A stretch of DNA of 64,000 nucleotides from Simmondsia chinensis (GCA_018398585.1 JAGTTD010000018.1:1185501-1249500), one strand, 5' to 3'. Positions 51,473 through 63,218 are shown, counted from the first letter of the stretch. A program made the numbers and translations. The notes: generated from the sequence alone by a model not told the origin.

Positions 51473-51650
51473 ACCCAATGCCTCAAGGGCTCCCGCTTAA
51501 GCAGGGTCTGGAGGGGCAAATGTACGCAGCCTTCTCCCTTCAGGTATTAACCCTAAAGAGAGGTTGTTTCCGAATGCCCCCAACCCGAGGGTGAGAACTT
51601 CCCAATAGGTCACCCATCTTGGTACTGCTCTCGCCCAAGCACGCTTAACT
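51473..51650 (-). mobile_element. 5S-headed SINE, type II, 5'-truncated in the 5S head
   Basis: CAATGCCTCAAGGGCTCCCG, GTACGCAGCCTTCTCCC, CCCCCAACCCGAGGG, GGTCACCCATCTTGGTACTG, stopping at AGCACGCTTAAC, inside the A box. Direct repeats at the borders (ACTCGGACTAAACTTAT / ACTCCAACTAAACTTAT) indicate truncation during insertion. Confidence 0.88.
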
Positions 51651-51669
51651 CCAACTAAACTTATGTAAT

Positions 51670-52330
51670 CCTAAAATGACTCAAAAATCATAAACCTAAT
51701 TACATGATTTAGTAAAATATATCCTAATTAAGCTAATTAAACTAGAAAGTATTCCAACTGTGTTTAGCCCGGTAACAATTAAAACAATTCTCGAGCCCCA
51801 TTTTCTTCCTTTTCTGTCTCAATCGGGTTATTTTCGTCTCTGTTCATATCAATTTTACGAACAGGGATATTTACAGCAAAAATGTCACTGATAATGGGAC
51901 AACCTTGGAATGTTGAAGAAATGTTAAGCATGTTTTGTTAAGAGAGTAGTAAACATCATAATAATAATAATCATTATTTATTAATATTAATTATTAATTA
52001 TTAATTTGATAATGCTTTTTAATTTATAAGCATGGTCAATATTATTTCATGCCATCCCTTTCATTACTTTGCCTTTTGTGAAGATCTATGAACATGGACC
52101 CACCTATTTTATTTAATTTTTTTAACTATTATTGCTAATAATGGCATTAACAATGATTAATGTCTTTTGGAAAATAAAAATTATTAAATTAAATAGAGGT
52201 CAATTTAGGGGATACTTGTGGGCATAGTTAGTAAAATACGGTGCGGGAATTAAACAGAATTTAATATGTTCGTGTATTATTCGGCTCTGTGCATAAAAAA
52301 TTTGGTCAAAAGTTTATAGAGTTATAAAAA
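51670..52330. other. AT-rich intergenic DNA, nothing identified
   Basis: No bordered elements or coding signals. Confidence 0.4.
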
Positions 52331-52333
52331 TTT

Positions 52334-52687
52334 GGGTTACTTATGCCAAAGGTCCCTGTACTTTGCTCATTGTGTCGATTTAGTCATTGTACTTTTAACT
52401 GTGTCAATTTAATCCATAAATAATTCAAAATGTGTCAATTTAGTCATTTGGTCAAATTTGAGTTATGTTAATTACATAATTTTGGTAAAATTATGTTAAA
52501 TACAAGTAACTTATTATAAATTAATTTTTTTACTTAATTTAACCTATTTTGTGGCCGAACTATTAAAAATTTTATTGAAAACCTAACATAATTTTTTCTT
52601 TAAGAACCAAATTGATACATTTTGAATTATATAGGGACTAAATTGACATAATGGATAAAGTAAAGGGATCTTTGGCATAAATAACCC
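52334..52687. mobile_element. Foldback MITE, family F1, well preserved
   Basis: GGGTTACTTATGCCAAAGGT left and inverse of GGATCTTTGGCATAAATAAC right. TCGATTTAGTCATTGTAC / inner inverse CAGGGACTAAATTGAC-type arms. Confidence 0.78.
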
Positions 52688-53171
52688 TAAAAATTTATAT
52701 ATGATTACAATGATATCTATAACAACTTTTCTCGAATAATTATAGAGTGAAAAGGAATATAATTTTGTGAATTTTGACTTTTATTTAACGGTATTACCTA
52801 TAGTAGCGGTAATAAGAACCACAATACAGAGTAAAAAAAATGTGTAAGTCAATAATTTGTAAATTGAAGTGACAAATTTTACAAAATATGCATTATTGAT
52901 ACTTAATTTAGGTTTAAGTATGATTAATTTTAACTGCTTTTTGCTTTTATTCGTGAAGAATACGAATATGTGTTATAAAATGTGTATTATACAGCTAAAA
53001 TAAAAAAAAGCATATTTTATCGTATTTTTGGCAATCATTCGTAAATGCCCTTTTTAAAACAAATACGTGTTTAATACGCCAATTACACTTGTATTTTACT
53101 AACTATACTTGTGGCCTTGTTTGATATTGTTTTTCATTTGTAATTTTTTTTTTAAGTGAAGAAATTATAGA

Positions 53172-53590
53172 GTTATTTACGTATTAGTCTTTATAATTTA
53201 CTTATTGTGTTAAAAACTCTATATGTGAGTTAAATGTGAATCCCACGTAGGAGTTGTCGGAAATAAGAAAACGACATATAAGTCTAGTGGGGTTACTCCG
53301 TCTATTGTCAATTGGTTTTAGGATGGAACCTCGCTTCGGTTTATATGTGGATCTCATGTATGTCAACTCCATGGGTCGGATATTAAAATCCAGTAAATTT
53401 TAATATATTGTGTCAACTTAGTCATAATACTTTAATATTGTGTCAATTTAGTGGGAATGTTTAAAAGGGGTAAAAAGTTATATGTCAGTGAATACATTGT
53501 TATAATTCAATTATAAATTAACAATATTTTCAACATCGGACTTGATAAAAACAATTTCAATTGTACAGGGCTCAATTGATTAAGACAAAC
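53172..53590. mobile_element. F1 MITE split by a TRIM-type LTR
   Basis: F1 arms at 53172-53210 (GAGTTATTTACGTATTAGTC) and 53400-53590 (CAATTTAGTGGG). Between them is 53215-53398, with CAATTGGTTTTAGGATGGAA, the plus-strand form of the LTR at 36930. Confidence 0.5.
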
Positions 53591-53599
53591 TCGTGATTG

Positions 53600-54050
53600 T
53601 TTAGGTGCTCAATAGCTTTAAGTTTGAGCGGGTTCAATAAACTTAACAAGTTGAGTTTGAGCATGCCCGATGTGCCTAACGTGCCAAGTTCAATTACGAA
53701 AATGTTCAACTATGATGGCAATTATTTCTACAATGATCTCTACCTACTCACGTGTGGTCTCGGGTTCCACCGTCGTGGGATATTGGTTTTGGTATCGCGA
53801 TTATTTCACTAATTGTCAGAAAGAAATGGATATATGATGGCTTAATAGTAACTTGAGTAGCTTGATTTAATAACAAGCTTGACTCAATTTAATTTGACTA
53901 CCAACTGAGTATTTGAGTACACTAATATCTTATCAAATAAAATCCGAACAAATTGAAAAAGCTCGATAAAAACTTGACTCGAACTTGAACTTGCTAAGTC
54001 TTATTGAGCTCTAACTCGAATGAGGGGGTGTTTGGCTCATTTACACCTCT
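53600..54050. mobile_element. hAT-type MITE (GAGCTCGA family), diverged
   Basis: GGTTCAATAAACTTAACAAG, CTCGATAAAAACTTGACTCG, right end TTTGGCTCATTTACACCTCTA. The left end is eroded, with non-family sequence at 53690-53815. Confidence 0.55.
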
Positions 54051-54218
54051 AATCATAATATGTTTATTTTTTACCTCAAAATTAATATTCGGAAAAGTAA
54101 AGAGAGGAAGGAGAAGTTGAAATTTTAACCAAAAAAAAGAGAAAAGAAAAGAAATAAAATTGAAAAGGTGAAAAAGGAAAGAAGAAAAAAAAAATTCTTT
54201 GACCTCTTACCAAAAATG

Positions 54219-54720
54219 GTTATTTACATTTTAGTATTTCGATATTTTTTGAAATAATAAAAAATTATTGGCATTTTTGAATTTAAAAAAAGCACATAAA
54301 TTTTTGTCGTATTAATGAAAAAAACCCTAAGTTTTTTGTCGTATTAATAAAGCTCCACTCTCCAGTGTGGTAACGTCATTTTTTGCCAACGGCTGAAGTG
54401 AGAATTACTTTTTTATTAATGCACAGTAAAATGACAAAAATGCCCTTCAATAACCAAATTTTTAAACAAATTAAGCGAAAACTAATATTTTCTCGATATT
54501 ACAACATCTCAAATTTTATGCTAATAACATAAGAATATTGAAGGGTACTTTTGTCATTTTACTGTAATATTAATAAAAAATAGTTGTCATGTCATCCGTG
54601 TTGATGAAAAATGACGTCATCGCACTGGAAAGGAGTAGAGGTCCTTTTATTACTTCAAAAAGGTCGAGATCTTTTTTATTATTTTTAAAAATATTGAGAT
54701 ACTAAAACATGAATAACCCT
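54219..54720. mobile_element. Foldback MITE, family F2
   Basis: GGTTATTTACATTTTAGTAT left; inverse of ATACTAAAACATGAATAACC right. Arms also share AATATTGAAGGGTACTTTTG / AAAAATGCCCTTCAATA. Confidence 0.74.
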
Positions 54721-54924
54721 ATCAAAAATGTATGAAATTAATTTTTAGGATAGTTTTTTTTTTTGTTATAAATAAATTGTGATTTGAGAAGATGACATAA
54801 AGTAGAGAAGAAAACTGAAAAGGAAAGTACATTCTACGAATAAATTTTTCATTTTTACCTTATTTTTCGCGCATTTGTAGACAGAAAATGTTTCCATCAT
54901 TGGAAGGAAAATGACTTCCCGTTA

Positions 54925-55135
54925 CCCACTTGGGCCTTGCCTCAGTGGTAGAATGCAAGTGAGGAGATAGAGTGCTACTTTAGACCAAAAGGTCTGAAGT
55001 TCGATTCCTCCCTTAAACTTCTTATTAAGAAATATTTGACTTAACTGACTCCTGTGATATGTAGGTCGCCGCATAAGCCGAAATTTACGAGTAATCGAGT
55101 TCGTCATCAACCAAAAAATAAATAAAAAATGATTG
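54925..55135 (+). mobile_element. tRNA-derived SINE, lineage 5
   Basis: A box TTGCCTCAGTGGTAGAATGC, B box TGAAGTTCGATTCCTCCC 50 bp later, body GTGATATGTAGGTCGCCGCA, A-rich end AAAATAAATAAAAAATG. The long box spacing and missing cloverleaf exclude a tRNA gene. Confidence 0.72.
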
Positions 55136-55312
55136 TGTGGTGGCTCCAAAAGAAATTGACTTGAACCAAAAATTTCCCAATTGAAAGTAACATCACCAAA
55201 AGCCATCTTTATACATTTCTTAATTCATACTATTGTTTAGGACATCCCATCTCATATGTCAAATTATGGGACCAAATTTTATATTAATGATTGTTTTCTG
55301 GTACAGTCTTAG

Positions 55313-55963
55313 AGCCTGTTTGGTCAAACTTTTTATCGAAAATAGTTTTTTAGGTTATTTACGTCAAAGGTCCCTGTACTTTGCCCATTATGTCAATTTA
55401 GTCCTTGTACTTTTAATTGTGTCAATTTAATCCATGTATAATTCAAAATGTGTTAATTTAGTCCTTTGGTCATTTAAGTTAAATTAATGGCGTAATTTTG
55501 AACAGTAAAATTATGTTAGATGCAAGTAACTTATTATAAATTCATCCATTTACTCAATTTAACATAACTCACCGCCGAACCATTATCAACTTAACATATT
55601 TTTTTCTTCTAAGGACCAAAATGATACATTTTGAATTGTACAGGGACTAAATGGACACAATGAAAAGTACAATGAATTAATTGACACAATGAACAAAGTA
55701 CAATAATCTTTAACGTAAATAACCCTATTTTTTTTAATAGAAAAAATAGTCTTTTAATAATTTTAGAGTGCTTGGCTTGAAAAAAAGTGTTTTTAAGTGT
55801 AATTAGAAGTTGTTTTATGCTTTTAAAGAGTAGAAAAATAGTGTTTTTTTAAAGTGGAATTAGAAGTAAAAACTAATTTTTTTTGAAAAAATACCCTTAC
55901 TGAAAGTATTTTTACAGAAGTACATATAAAAAATAGTTTTTTCACAACTTGGCAAAATAGGCC
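55313..55963. mobile_element. MITE (GCCTGTTTGGTCAAACTTTT ends) with nested F1
   Basis: GCCTGTTTGGTCAAACTTTT left, inverse of CACAACTTGGCAAAATAGGC right. The F1 foldback at 55353-55725 is inserted in its left part. Confidence 0.55.
55353..55725. mobile_element. Foldback MITE, family F1
   Basis: GGTTATTTACGTCAAAGGTC left; inverse of CTTTAACGTAAATAACCC right. The arms are long, with TCAATTTAGTCCTTGTAC. Confidence 0.78.
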
Positions 55964-56023
55964 TTCACAAAATCATTTCCTCTTCGACATCATCATCATC
56001 ATCTCTCTCTTCTTCTTCCGTGG

Positions 56024-56551
56024 ATGGAGAATGATAGTGCCGAAACAGTACAACCTAATGCTCAGACATCACCTCTTAGGTACGAAGCTCGGGACACCAT
56101 TAATGATAATGACTCTGCAACATCTAGCCCTAAGTTCCCCCCAGGCTTCGAACCCCTTGACTTGCTCAGAAACCAGCATACAGGGGACAATATACCCGGG
56201 AACTACCATGTGTCAGTGCCGTTTATGAAGGGGCCTAGCACAACTCGGAGGAAAAAGAAGAAAATGCGTACAACAAAAAAGGGTGGGTGAGTTTTGAAGC
56301 GCAAGATGAAAGAAAAGGAGAAGCGGGAACTACAGGATTTCCTGAAAGACTTGTCACCAGGGAGAAGTGCGCAGAAACTGATTAAGACCCCTAGCAAAAA
56401 GAAAAAGAGGAATATGGCGAAATGGGGTGACAACATTATTAATGATGGTAAAATCGAGGAGGCTGGCCGAGTAATAGAGATAGGAAAAATACTAGGTCTA
56501 AATTTTGATGGCTTCGACCCGCCTATGGTGAGTGCTGTGCTCTATAAATAG
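56024..56551 (+). pseudogene. LINE-derived reading frame broken by one stop
   Basis: One frame gives 88 codons (MENDSAETVQP..., with SSPKFPPGFEPLDLL), a TGA at 56288-56290, then 86 more codons in the same frame (KEKEKRELQDFLKDLSPGRS ... EEAGRVIEIGKILGLNFDGF). The KFPPGFEP phrase, the basic KKKK stretches and an EIGKILGLNFDG segment resemble the region before the endonuclease of plant LINE proteins as I recall them. Endonuclease and reverse transcriptase are absent. It could alternatively be an unrelated retrogene. Confidence 0.45.
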
Positions 56552-56895
56552 AAGGCTGTGATGGATCGATTGTGATCCCTAGGTGCCCAGCGGAGAGACT
56601 CCAATGGAGATTTGATCTAAACTATGGCAATGGCTTTGATCCACCTTCCCTGAGTCCTGTGCTTCAGTAGTTTTAGAGTGTCGTTGCTCCAGTTTCCTGC
56701 AATTTGGTTGATCATGTAGGTTAATATCTTGAGTAGTCGTGTTTGAGGCTTTTGTTTTGCCTGTTTTTGTTTGTCTCCCTACATTTTTTGTTATCTCTTG
56801 TAGCCTCCATTCTTCTACGGGCGGACTCAGGTTTCGTTTAGTCGAATGGCCTGCTATGTATCGCGACCTTGTCGCTAACTACCAAAAAAAAAAAA
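56552..56895 (+). mobile_element. LINE-like 3' region with poly(A)
   Basis: Follows the broken frame and ends GCGACCTTGTCGCTAACTAC followed by A(12). A related segment occurs inverted at 57397-57472 (GGACTCAGGCTTC, ATATCGCGGGTTTG, T-run on the plus strand). No target duplication found. Confidence 0.5.
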
Positions 56896-57229
56896 GTCAT
56901 TACGATATTCTTGAAGTTCTACCTCGATATGCCCATAATAACACGTTGGCTGCATGAATCTATATGCGTTAGATGTGCAGTTTTCGACGTGGGGACATGG
57001 GAAATGCTGAATGTACCCAACTTAAGTATCTCGTTTATTCACTCGGTGATGTGGAAATTTTTTTTTTCGGGATCAAGAAGTGGAGAAAATTTTCATTTAC
57101 GTACATAACATCCCAGTATATAACAAGATACCTTAAAATTTAAAAGTTTTATTAATTAAATACCTTAAGGTTTCAAAGTATTACTAATTCAGTAACATTT
57201 GACAAAACTCGATCACTTTTCTTTGGAAT

Positions 57230-57590
57230 GTGCGAGTATGACACGTAATTTTGACAATATACAAGTATCACCAATTAGAATTTAGTATTTTTTTTGATCG
57301 AAAATGCTGGCATAACACGAAGTTTCGATAATATGTAAGTATCATCAATTAGAATTTGGAGGTTTTTTTTTAAATCGATTGCTGGCATGACACTTTTTTT
57401 TTCCGATAATTAGTGGCAAACCCGCGATATAAACAGACCGCTCGACAAGTGAAGCCTGAGTCCAACCGTCAAAAAACCAATATGTAAGTGTCATCAATTA
57501 GAATTTGGTGATCTTTTCGATCAAAAATGCTAGTATGACACGTGACTTTAACAATATACGTAAGTACTTACCATCAAAGTTCGACAAACT
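57230..57590. repeat. Degenerate ~85-bp tandem repeat with retroposon insertion
   Basis: Three units carry CATCAATTAGAATTTGG and AATGCTGGCATGACACG-like phrases. The second unit is split at 57397-57472 by the inverted LINE-like tail. Confidence 0.55.
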
Positions 57591-57787
57591 TCACTTACAC
57601 GACTCAAATATTCGCTTTTATAGTAAAAAAAAAAAAAAAAAGCGAACAAATTAGAGCAAAAATGAATTTTTATTATTTAAAAAGACACAAGATATCTGGA
57701 TGATAAAATTTTGACATCTCATAATATTTCACCATATATATTAAAATATTACGGTACATAAACAACAATTCTCAAACTTAAGAGTAC

Positions 57788-58080
57788 TGTCAAGGAACCA
57801 CCTTTTCCAAAAGTTTCAGCCGATGGGTGAAGGTTCAAGAATGATTTTATACTCTAACATGTCTCCTCACGTGAATGCCAATTGGGCTTAAAACGTGGAT
57901 AGTGCACAGGCTCACCTCGTATACTGTGTTTAAATTATTTTAGTATTGAAAGTGGGGACGGCAGAGATTCGAACTCCTGACCTCTTGATCAACAAGACTC
58001 TGACACCATGTTAAGGAACTATCTTTTCCAAAAGCATAAGCTAATGGGTAAAGGTTCAAGAATAATTTTATACTCTAACA
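57788..58080 (-). mobile_element. Ultra-short LTR element with tRNA-like interior
   Basis: Two ~72-bp repeats, TGTCAAGGAACC...CTCTAACA (57788-57859) and TGTTAAGGAACT...CTCTAACA (58009-58080). CTCTGACACCA lies directly before the right repeat, in the position of a primer-binding-site complement. The interior has GAGATTCGAACTCCTGACCT, a minus-strand tRNA T-arm-like phrase. Flanks AGTAC / GGTAC are a possible 5-bp duplication. Confidence 0.6.
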
Positions 58081-58140
58081 GGTACTTAAATCATTATTGT
58101 CATAAATATAAATCAAATTAATTAGTTTTTTTTTTTATAA

Positions 58141-59361
58141 ATTAGGTATCCTAAGGTTTGATAATTTATTACCTTATGTATTACGACATTTCAATATATA
58201 CAGTAGAATACCTAAAATTTTATTATTCAGGTACCATTTTTGTTGAAATTTGACATTTTTTTGTCAAAAAATACTAAAATGAAATATAATTCTAACAATA
58301 TATTGGTACCTGTATTAGAATTTGACATTTTCTGCCAAAAATGCTAACATACACATGATTTCCACAATATTTTGGTAATTTACATCAATATTCAAAGAAC
58401 TTATGTTGTAATCTACTGATTTTTGTTAAAAAAATATTGGCATTAACTTATATACATTTTCATAATTATGTACAATATTAACATTTTACGTATAAAATTA
58501 GTTAAATCCGTATAAAAATTCATCGAATTCCAATATACGGTATCTAAGTGATAAAATATTCAAACTTTATGATACCTCTTTATAAAATATTCAAATCTTA
58601 TAATATCTCATTTTATATATTAAAATGTCAAAATACTTAAATGATAAACGATAAACAATTAAAACTAATGTTCAAAAAAAAAAAAAATAAAATAAAACTT
58701 AAGACATTTAAGTGATAAAATTCTCTATAGATTAATGATATGCATTTAAGTACACAGTTAGATAGTTATTGTGAGTATGAATAGCGTTACTTTTTCACAA
58801 ATATAAATGCTCCTAGTACAGAGTAAGGCATACTTAATGTACATAATTAGAAAGAATTTTCTCGTATTGTGTATTAAATATATCATTTTTTTTATATTTG
58901 ATTAGTCAAATAATGGTATATTAAATATAGTATTTTTTTTACATTTGTATTTAGCCAATCAAATACAAGAAAATGGTGCAATTAATGCATCTTAACATGT
59001 GCCCAACAATTAGAGTAATAGTTCGTCAATTTTGGGATGCGAGTTCGAATTCGGCTTCGCCCTCCCCTGATATATATATGTGTTTGTGTGTGTATATATA
59101 TATATATAAGGTGGTGTTATTATAAGAGGTTAAGAGCGTAAAAGGGGTGAATCCTGGCCCTCCATTGTAATTGATGGTCAAGATTTGCTGGACTTTAAAA
59201 AATAACAATTTACGGTCAAGACTTGTTAAGTATTGAGAAAAAAACAATTCTCCTCTCGTACCCCTTCTTTCTTTTTGCCCCATGAAGGGGTATGGGCCGT
59301 AAATTATTATTTTTTTAGTGTTCAACAAATCTTGATCGTCCATTATAATGGAGTGTCAGGA

Positions 59362-59394
<33 letters not shown>

Positions 59395-59450
59395 GTCAAA
59401 TTAAATGACTGGCAATTTAAAACTAACTTTACCATTAAATAGTAGAGTTT
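58141..59450. other. AT-rich DNA: F4 MITE-like region and (TA)n tracts
   Basis: 58141-58735 shares GGTATCCTAAGGTTTGATAA phrases with 33757-34320. (TA)n runs at 59073-59108 and 59361-59386 flank inverted segments GATTTGCTGGAC / GTTCAACAAATC, suggesting a further hairpin element at about 59110-59360. Confidence 0.4.
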
Positions 59451-59456
59451 TTTTTT

Positions 59457-59900
59457 TAATAGAAAATTACCTACATTTTAGGTGTAATTTTAAAAAATCA
59501 CCTAAATTTTTTAATTTCTTAAAAGTCACCTAAACTTTACAAAATTTTTCAATGTCATACCTCAATATTAATGTTATTAATATATGTTAGTTTTTGCTAA
59601 CGTGATTTTAAAAAAAAAAAAAGAAAATAATTTGTGATTTTCAAATTTGCATACAAAATAATTTTAAAGTGTTTAAAAAATATTTTAAATATTTAAAAAA
59701 TTGTAAACACATGAAAAATAAATTTACTATTTTTTTAAAATATTTTTTATAATTCCCACATTAGCAAAAAGTAACAGATGTTAACGGCTTTAATATTAAA
59801 GTGTGACATTGAAAAATTTTAAAAAGTTTAGATATAACTTTGAAAAATTATAAAATTTAGGTTATATTTTTTGAAACTGCACCTAAAATTTAGGTTGTTA
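59457..59900. mobile_element. Foldback MITE, family F3
   Basis: ATTACCTACATTTTAGGTGT left, inverse of ACACCTAAAATTTAGGTTGT-type right arm, with AATGTCATACCTCAATATTA / TAATATTAAAGTGTGACATT. Confidence 0.68.
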
Positions 59901-59929
59901 AAAATATTTTGCAGTTATATACTCTACGA

Positions 59930-60249
59930 GTCCCTATGTTTTGTTCATCGTGTCAGTTTAGTGTTTATCTTTTTAATCATGTCAATTTAGTTCCGTAAAA
60001 TTTACATTGCATCAATTTAACGCAATAGCTCAGTTGAAGTGATCTTAATTAAGTCATTTTTAATAATACAATTATGTTAGATGCAAGTAATATAATATTA
60101 GCACACATCTTAGCCCAATTTAAACAATATGTTAAATAATTCATCTCCAACTCTGCATAAATTTTACTCAAATACAAATTGACACCATTTATGAACTAAA
60201 TTGACACAATTAAAATTACGAGAACTAAATTAACACGATGAAAAAGTAC
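59930..60249. mobile_element. Foldback MITE, family F1, diverged
   Basis: GAGTCCCTATGTTTTGTTCA left; right AACTAAATTAACACGATGAA. TCAATTTAG words in both orientations. Confidence 0.55.
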
Positions 60250-61765
60250 AAACTACTACAAAAAAGATGGTCTATTGTGGGGAAAATTTTAGTTATAAAA
60301 AGTTTGAAATTCACCAAAAAAGCCTTCTGTCGTGACTTTTTTATACTTTATACTTGTAATATATTTACCGAAAAACAATTCAGAACTTTTCTTCCGGAAA
60401 ATGGTATAATAAAAAAGGGTGAAGGGATGTATATTAAAAGGAAGTCGAGAAATATTAGCAATTTTTTTCAACATTGATAAAGCCCAGGGGAGGGTAGATG
60501 TCGGGTTTGAGCTCGTGTCTTACAATTAGACAATTGCCACCCCAACTATTAAGACAAATCGGGGATCAACAGAAAATATTAACATCAACGATAGGATAAA
60601 AATAGTGCTAATAATACAACTCGAAAATGACATAAGATAATTAAAAATTTAATTACGACATGATAAGTTTCATTTTTTATATAGTATTTTTTTTTTATTA
60701 TTTTTGACCAGAACTAATATATTTTCATGTAAAGCATATAATTACAAAATTTTTAAAATTAAATTATTTTTAAAACTAATAAAAAAGACATTTAAAAAAA
60801 ATATAAAGCATAGAAAAACTCACGAGCCGTCACCCAAAATGGCCCAAAATAAAAAAAAATATTATCCAAAATGGCTCATTTTAAAAAATATTTATACAAA
60901 TAGCCTTCATGTTAGCAAATTTTAAATTTTAAATTTTTTTTTTGTTTTGGGGTACCTCCCTCTGTGTGATAATAATTTTAAAGATAATAGTTTATGTTAA
61001 ATATTATGTAAATAAATGACTATTATTAGACAATTGTAACAATGAGTAAATTAAAAAAATTATGTATAAAATTATTTAATATTTAACAAATAACTTAATT
61101 TAAATTTTTTATTATAAATAGCGTATATAATTTAACTAAACGTATATTATAAAGTTAAATATAACAAGATAATAAAAATATATTTAATTTAGTTAATAAT
61201 TAATAATTTATTAAAAAATTAAATAAAAATTTAAAAATGTTTAAAGTGTCGGGTACTAAAAAAAAATTAAAATTTTAAAATTTGCTGACGTGAAGTCTAT
61301 TTGGATAAATATTTTTTAAAATGTGTCATTTTCGATAAATTTTTTTTATTTTGGGTCATTTTGGGCAACGACTCAAAACTCACAATGACATCTTTTTAGT
61401 GTTTCCTTTTATTATCAAAATAATATTTTTGTTTCAATTAACCTTTTGATTATTTTTTCCTTACATTTTATTTTGTTATCAAATTATTTTTTTTACTTTT
61501 AATTATATCAATTTATTTCACTTATAATTTTAAATTTATCATTTTAGTCATGGAGTAAATTGGCATTAAATAGGTGATGGGAATTTTATTGTTTTGATTG
61601 CGGATGGGTGTAAATTGGATCAAATGTGAGTTTGTATCAGGTCACTTGCGTCTAACATAACGAGACAATTAAAAAATTTGTCACGAACTTACAGTTAATT
61701 TCACCATAGACAAAATAGATGGCATGTAAATCATACATATGATAAATTGAAATAATTAAAGAGGT
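60250..61765. other. Very AT-rich intergenic DNA
   Basis: 61415-61760 is a decayed F1-like segment. 60820-61370 has inverted phrases (CCAAAATGGCTCATTTT and its mirror near 61320), a possible further foldback. No genes. Confidence 0.4.
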
Positions 61766-61769
61766 TTTT

Positions 61770-62270
61770 TTTTTCTTTTAACTAAAAATCACTTATATTT
61801 TTACATGTGATTTCAAAAAATTACCTAACTTTTCTAATTTTTTAAAGTCACACATAAATTTTATAAAACTTTCAATGTCACTCCTAATGCTAACACTGTT
61901 AATGGTCCATCAAATGAAAATGTGTGCTTTGGGATATAAATGTATCAAAATACCAAGTTTATTTTAATTTTATTTATTTATATTAAATAATATATTTTGC
62001 AAATGACAAGACTATAATTCACCTATGAATTTATAAAATTGTTAAACGCTTGGAGCGTTGCCACAAAAAAAATTAAAAATATTTTTTATTTGTAAAATTG
62101 TTTATAATTTATTGAAATATCCTAATTATTAGTTCATTAAAAACCAAGAAAATTTTTTATTAAGGGTAGGTCAGTAATTTTCTATTTATTTTAACAAAAG
62201 ATTAACGGTGTAGCATTTGGAGTGGTATTGAAATTTTTTTAAAAAGTTCAGGAATGACTTTGAAAACTGT
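61770..62270. mobile_element. Foldback MITE, family F3
   Basis: AATCACTTATATTTTTACAT, ACCTAACTTTTCTAATTTTT left; GCATTTGGAGTGGTATTGAA right. The interior GAAAATGTGTGCTTTGGGAT parallels GAAATGCCGCGCTTTGGGGT at 41748. Confidence 0.68.
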
Positions 62271-62689
62271 CATACCACACGATACACTCAATCATCAATT
62301 TAGTATGTTTTAAATCAAATTTTTATAGAAAAATTAGAGTCGAGTTTTTTTTTAATACATTGAAATTGGGTTATGTTTTACTTGTTCTGTGCCTCAAAAT
62401 ATTACTTTTTTGTGGGATTATATTCAATTATCCAAAAAAAAGTATTTCTAGTTTGGTTAGGTGGGAAAAGAAGTCAAGCCAAGCAGAACATACATAAAAA
62501 AAAAATATATTATCACAGCGTCATATCACATGCCATACTTAGCTGTCAATTCAGTATTTTTTAAAATTAATTATAGATTTTGGTTATTTTTTGGTACAAA
62601 AATTATAGTTGTGTTATTTTTTGATAGAAATGTTAGAGTTAAGTTATTTTTTAATACAATGAGATATAATTGGGTCATTTTTTATATAA

Positions 62690-63075
62690 AGTTATTTACG
62701 TTAAAGGTCCATATACTTTGTTCACTGTGTCAATTTAGTTCTTGTACTTTCAATTGTGTCATTTTAGTCTATGTACAATTCAAAATGTGTCAATTTTGTC
62801 ATTAGAGAAAATTTTATGTTTAGTTTTTAATAAAATTTTTAATGGTTCAACAACAAATTAGGTTCAATTGAGTAAACGGATGAATTTATAATAACTTGCT
62901 TGCATCTAACATACTTTTTTCTTTCAAAATTACAACATTAACTTAACTTAAATTTGACCAAAAGACTAAATTGACAAATTTTGAATTGTTCAGGAACTAA
63001 TTTGACACAATTAAAAGTATAGTATTAAATTGACACAATGGGTAAAATACAGGGACCATTTGACATAAATAACCC
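62690..63075. mobile_element. Foldback MITE, family F1
   Basis: AGTTATTTACGTTAAAGGTC left, inverse of GGACCATTTGACATAAATAA right. Nearly full long arms. Confidence 0.76.
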
Positions 63076-63085
63076 TAAATAATAT

Positions 63086-63202
63086 ACAACAACAATAGTA
63101 TCAGTGTTTTAAGGGCTCCCACAAAAGCAAGGTATAGGGATGGATGTACGCAACCTTTACGCTTCAGGGTACTATCATGAAAGGAAGCTATTTTTCGGGG
63201 TC
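63086..63202 (-). mobile_element. Au-type SINE tail, target of a later SINE
   Basis: ACAATAGTATCAGTGTTTTA, AGGGCTCCCACAAAAGC, GGATGTACGCAACC, then a broken 5' part. Interrupted at 63203-63218 by the next element's target duplication. Confidence 0.8.
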
Positions 63203-63218
63203 CCTAACCTTCGAAAAT

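Noticed and set aside
54931..55005. Glycine-like tRNA gene
   Set aside because: The A and B boxes are about 50 bp apart but no acceptor stem or anticodon arm of correct geometry is visible; it continues into a SINE body.
62461..62805. 114-residue frame
   Set aside because: Composition follows the AT-rich DNA, it overlaps an F1 MITE arm, and no domain is recognisable.
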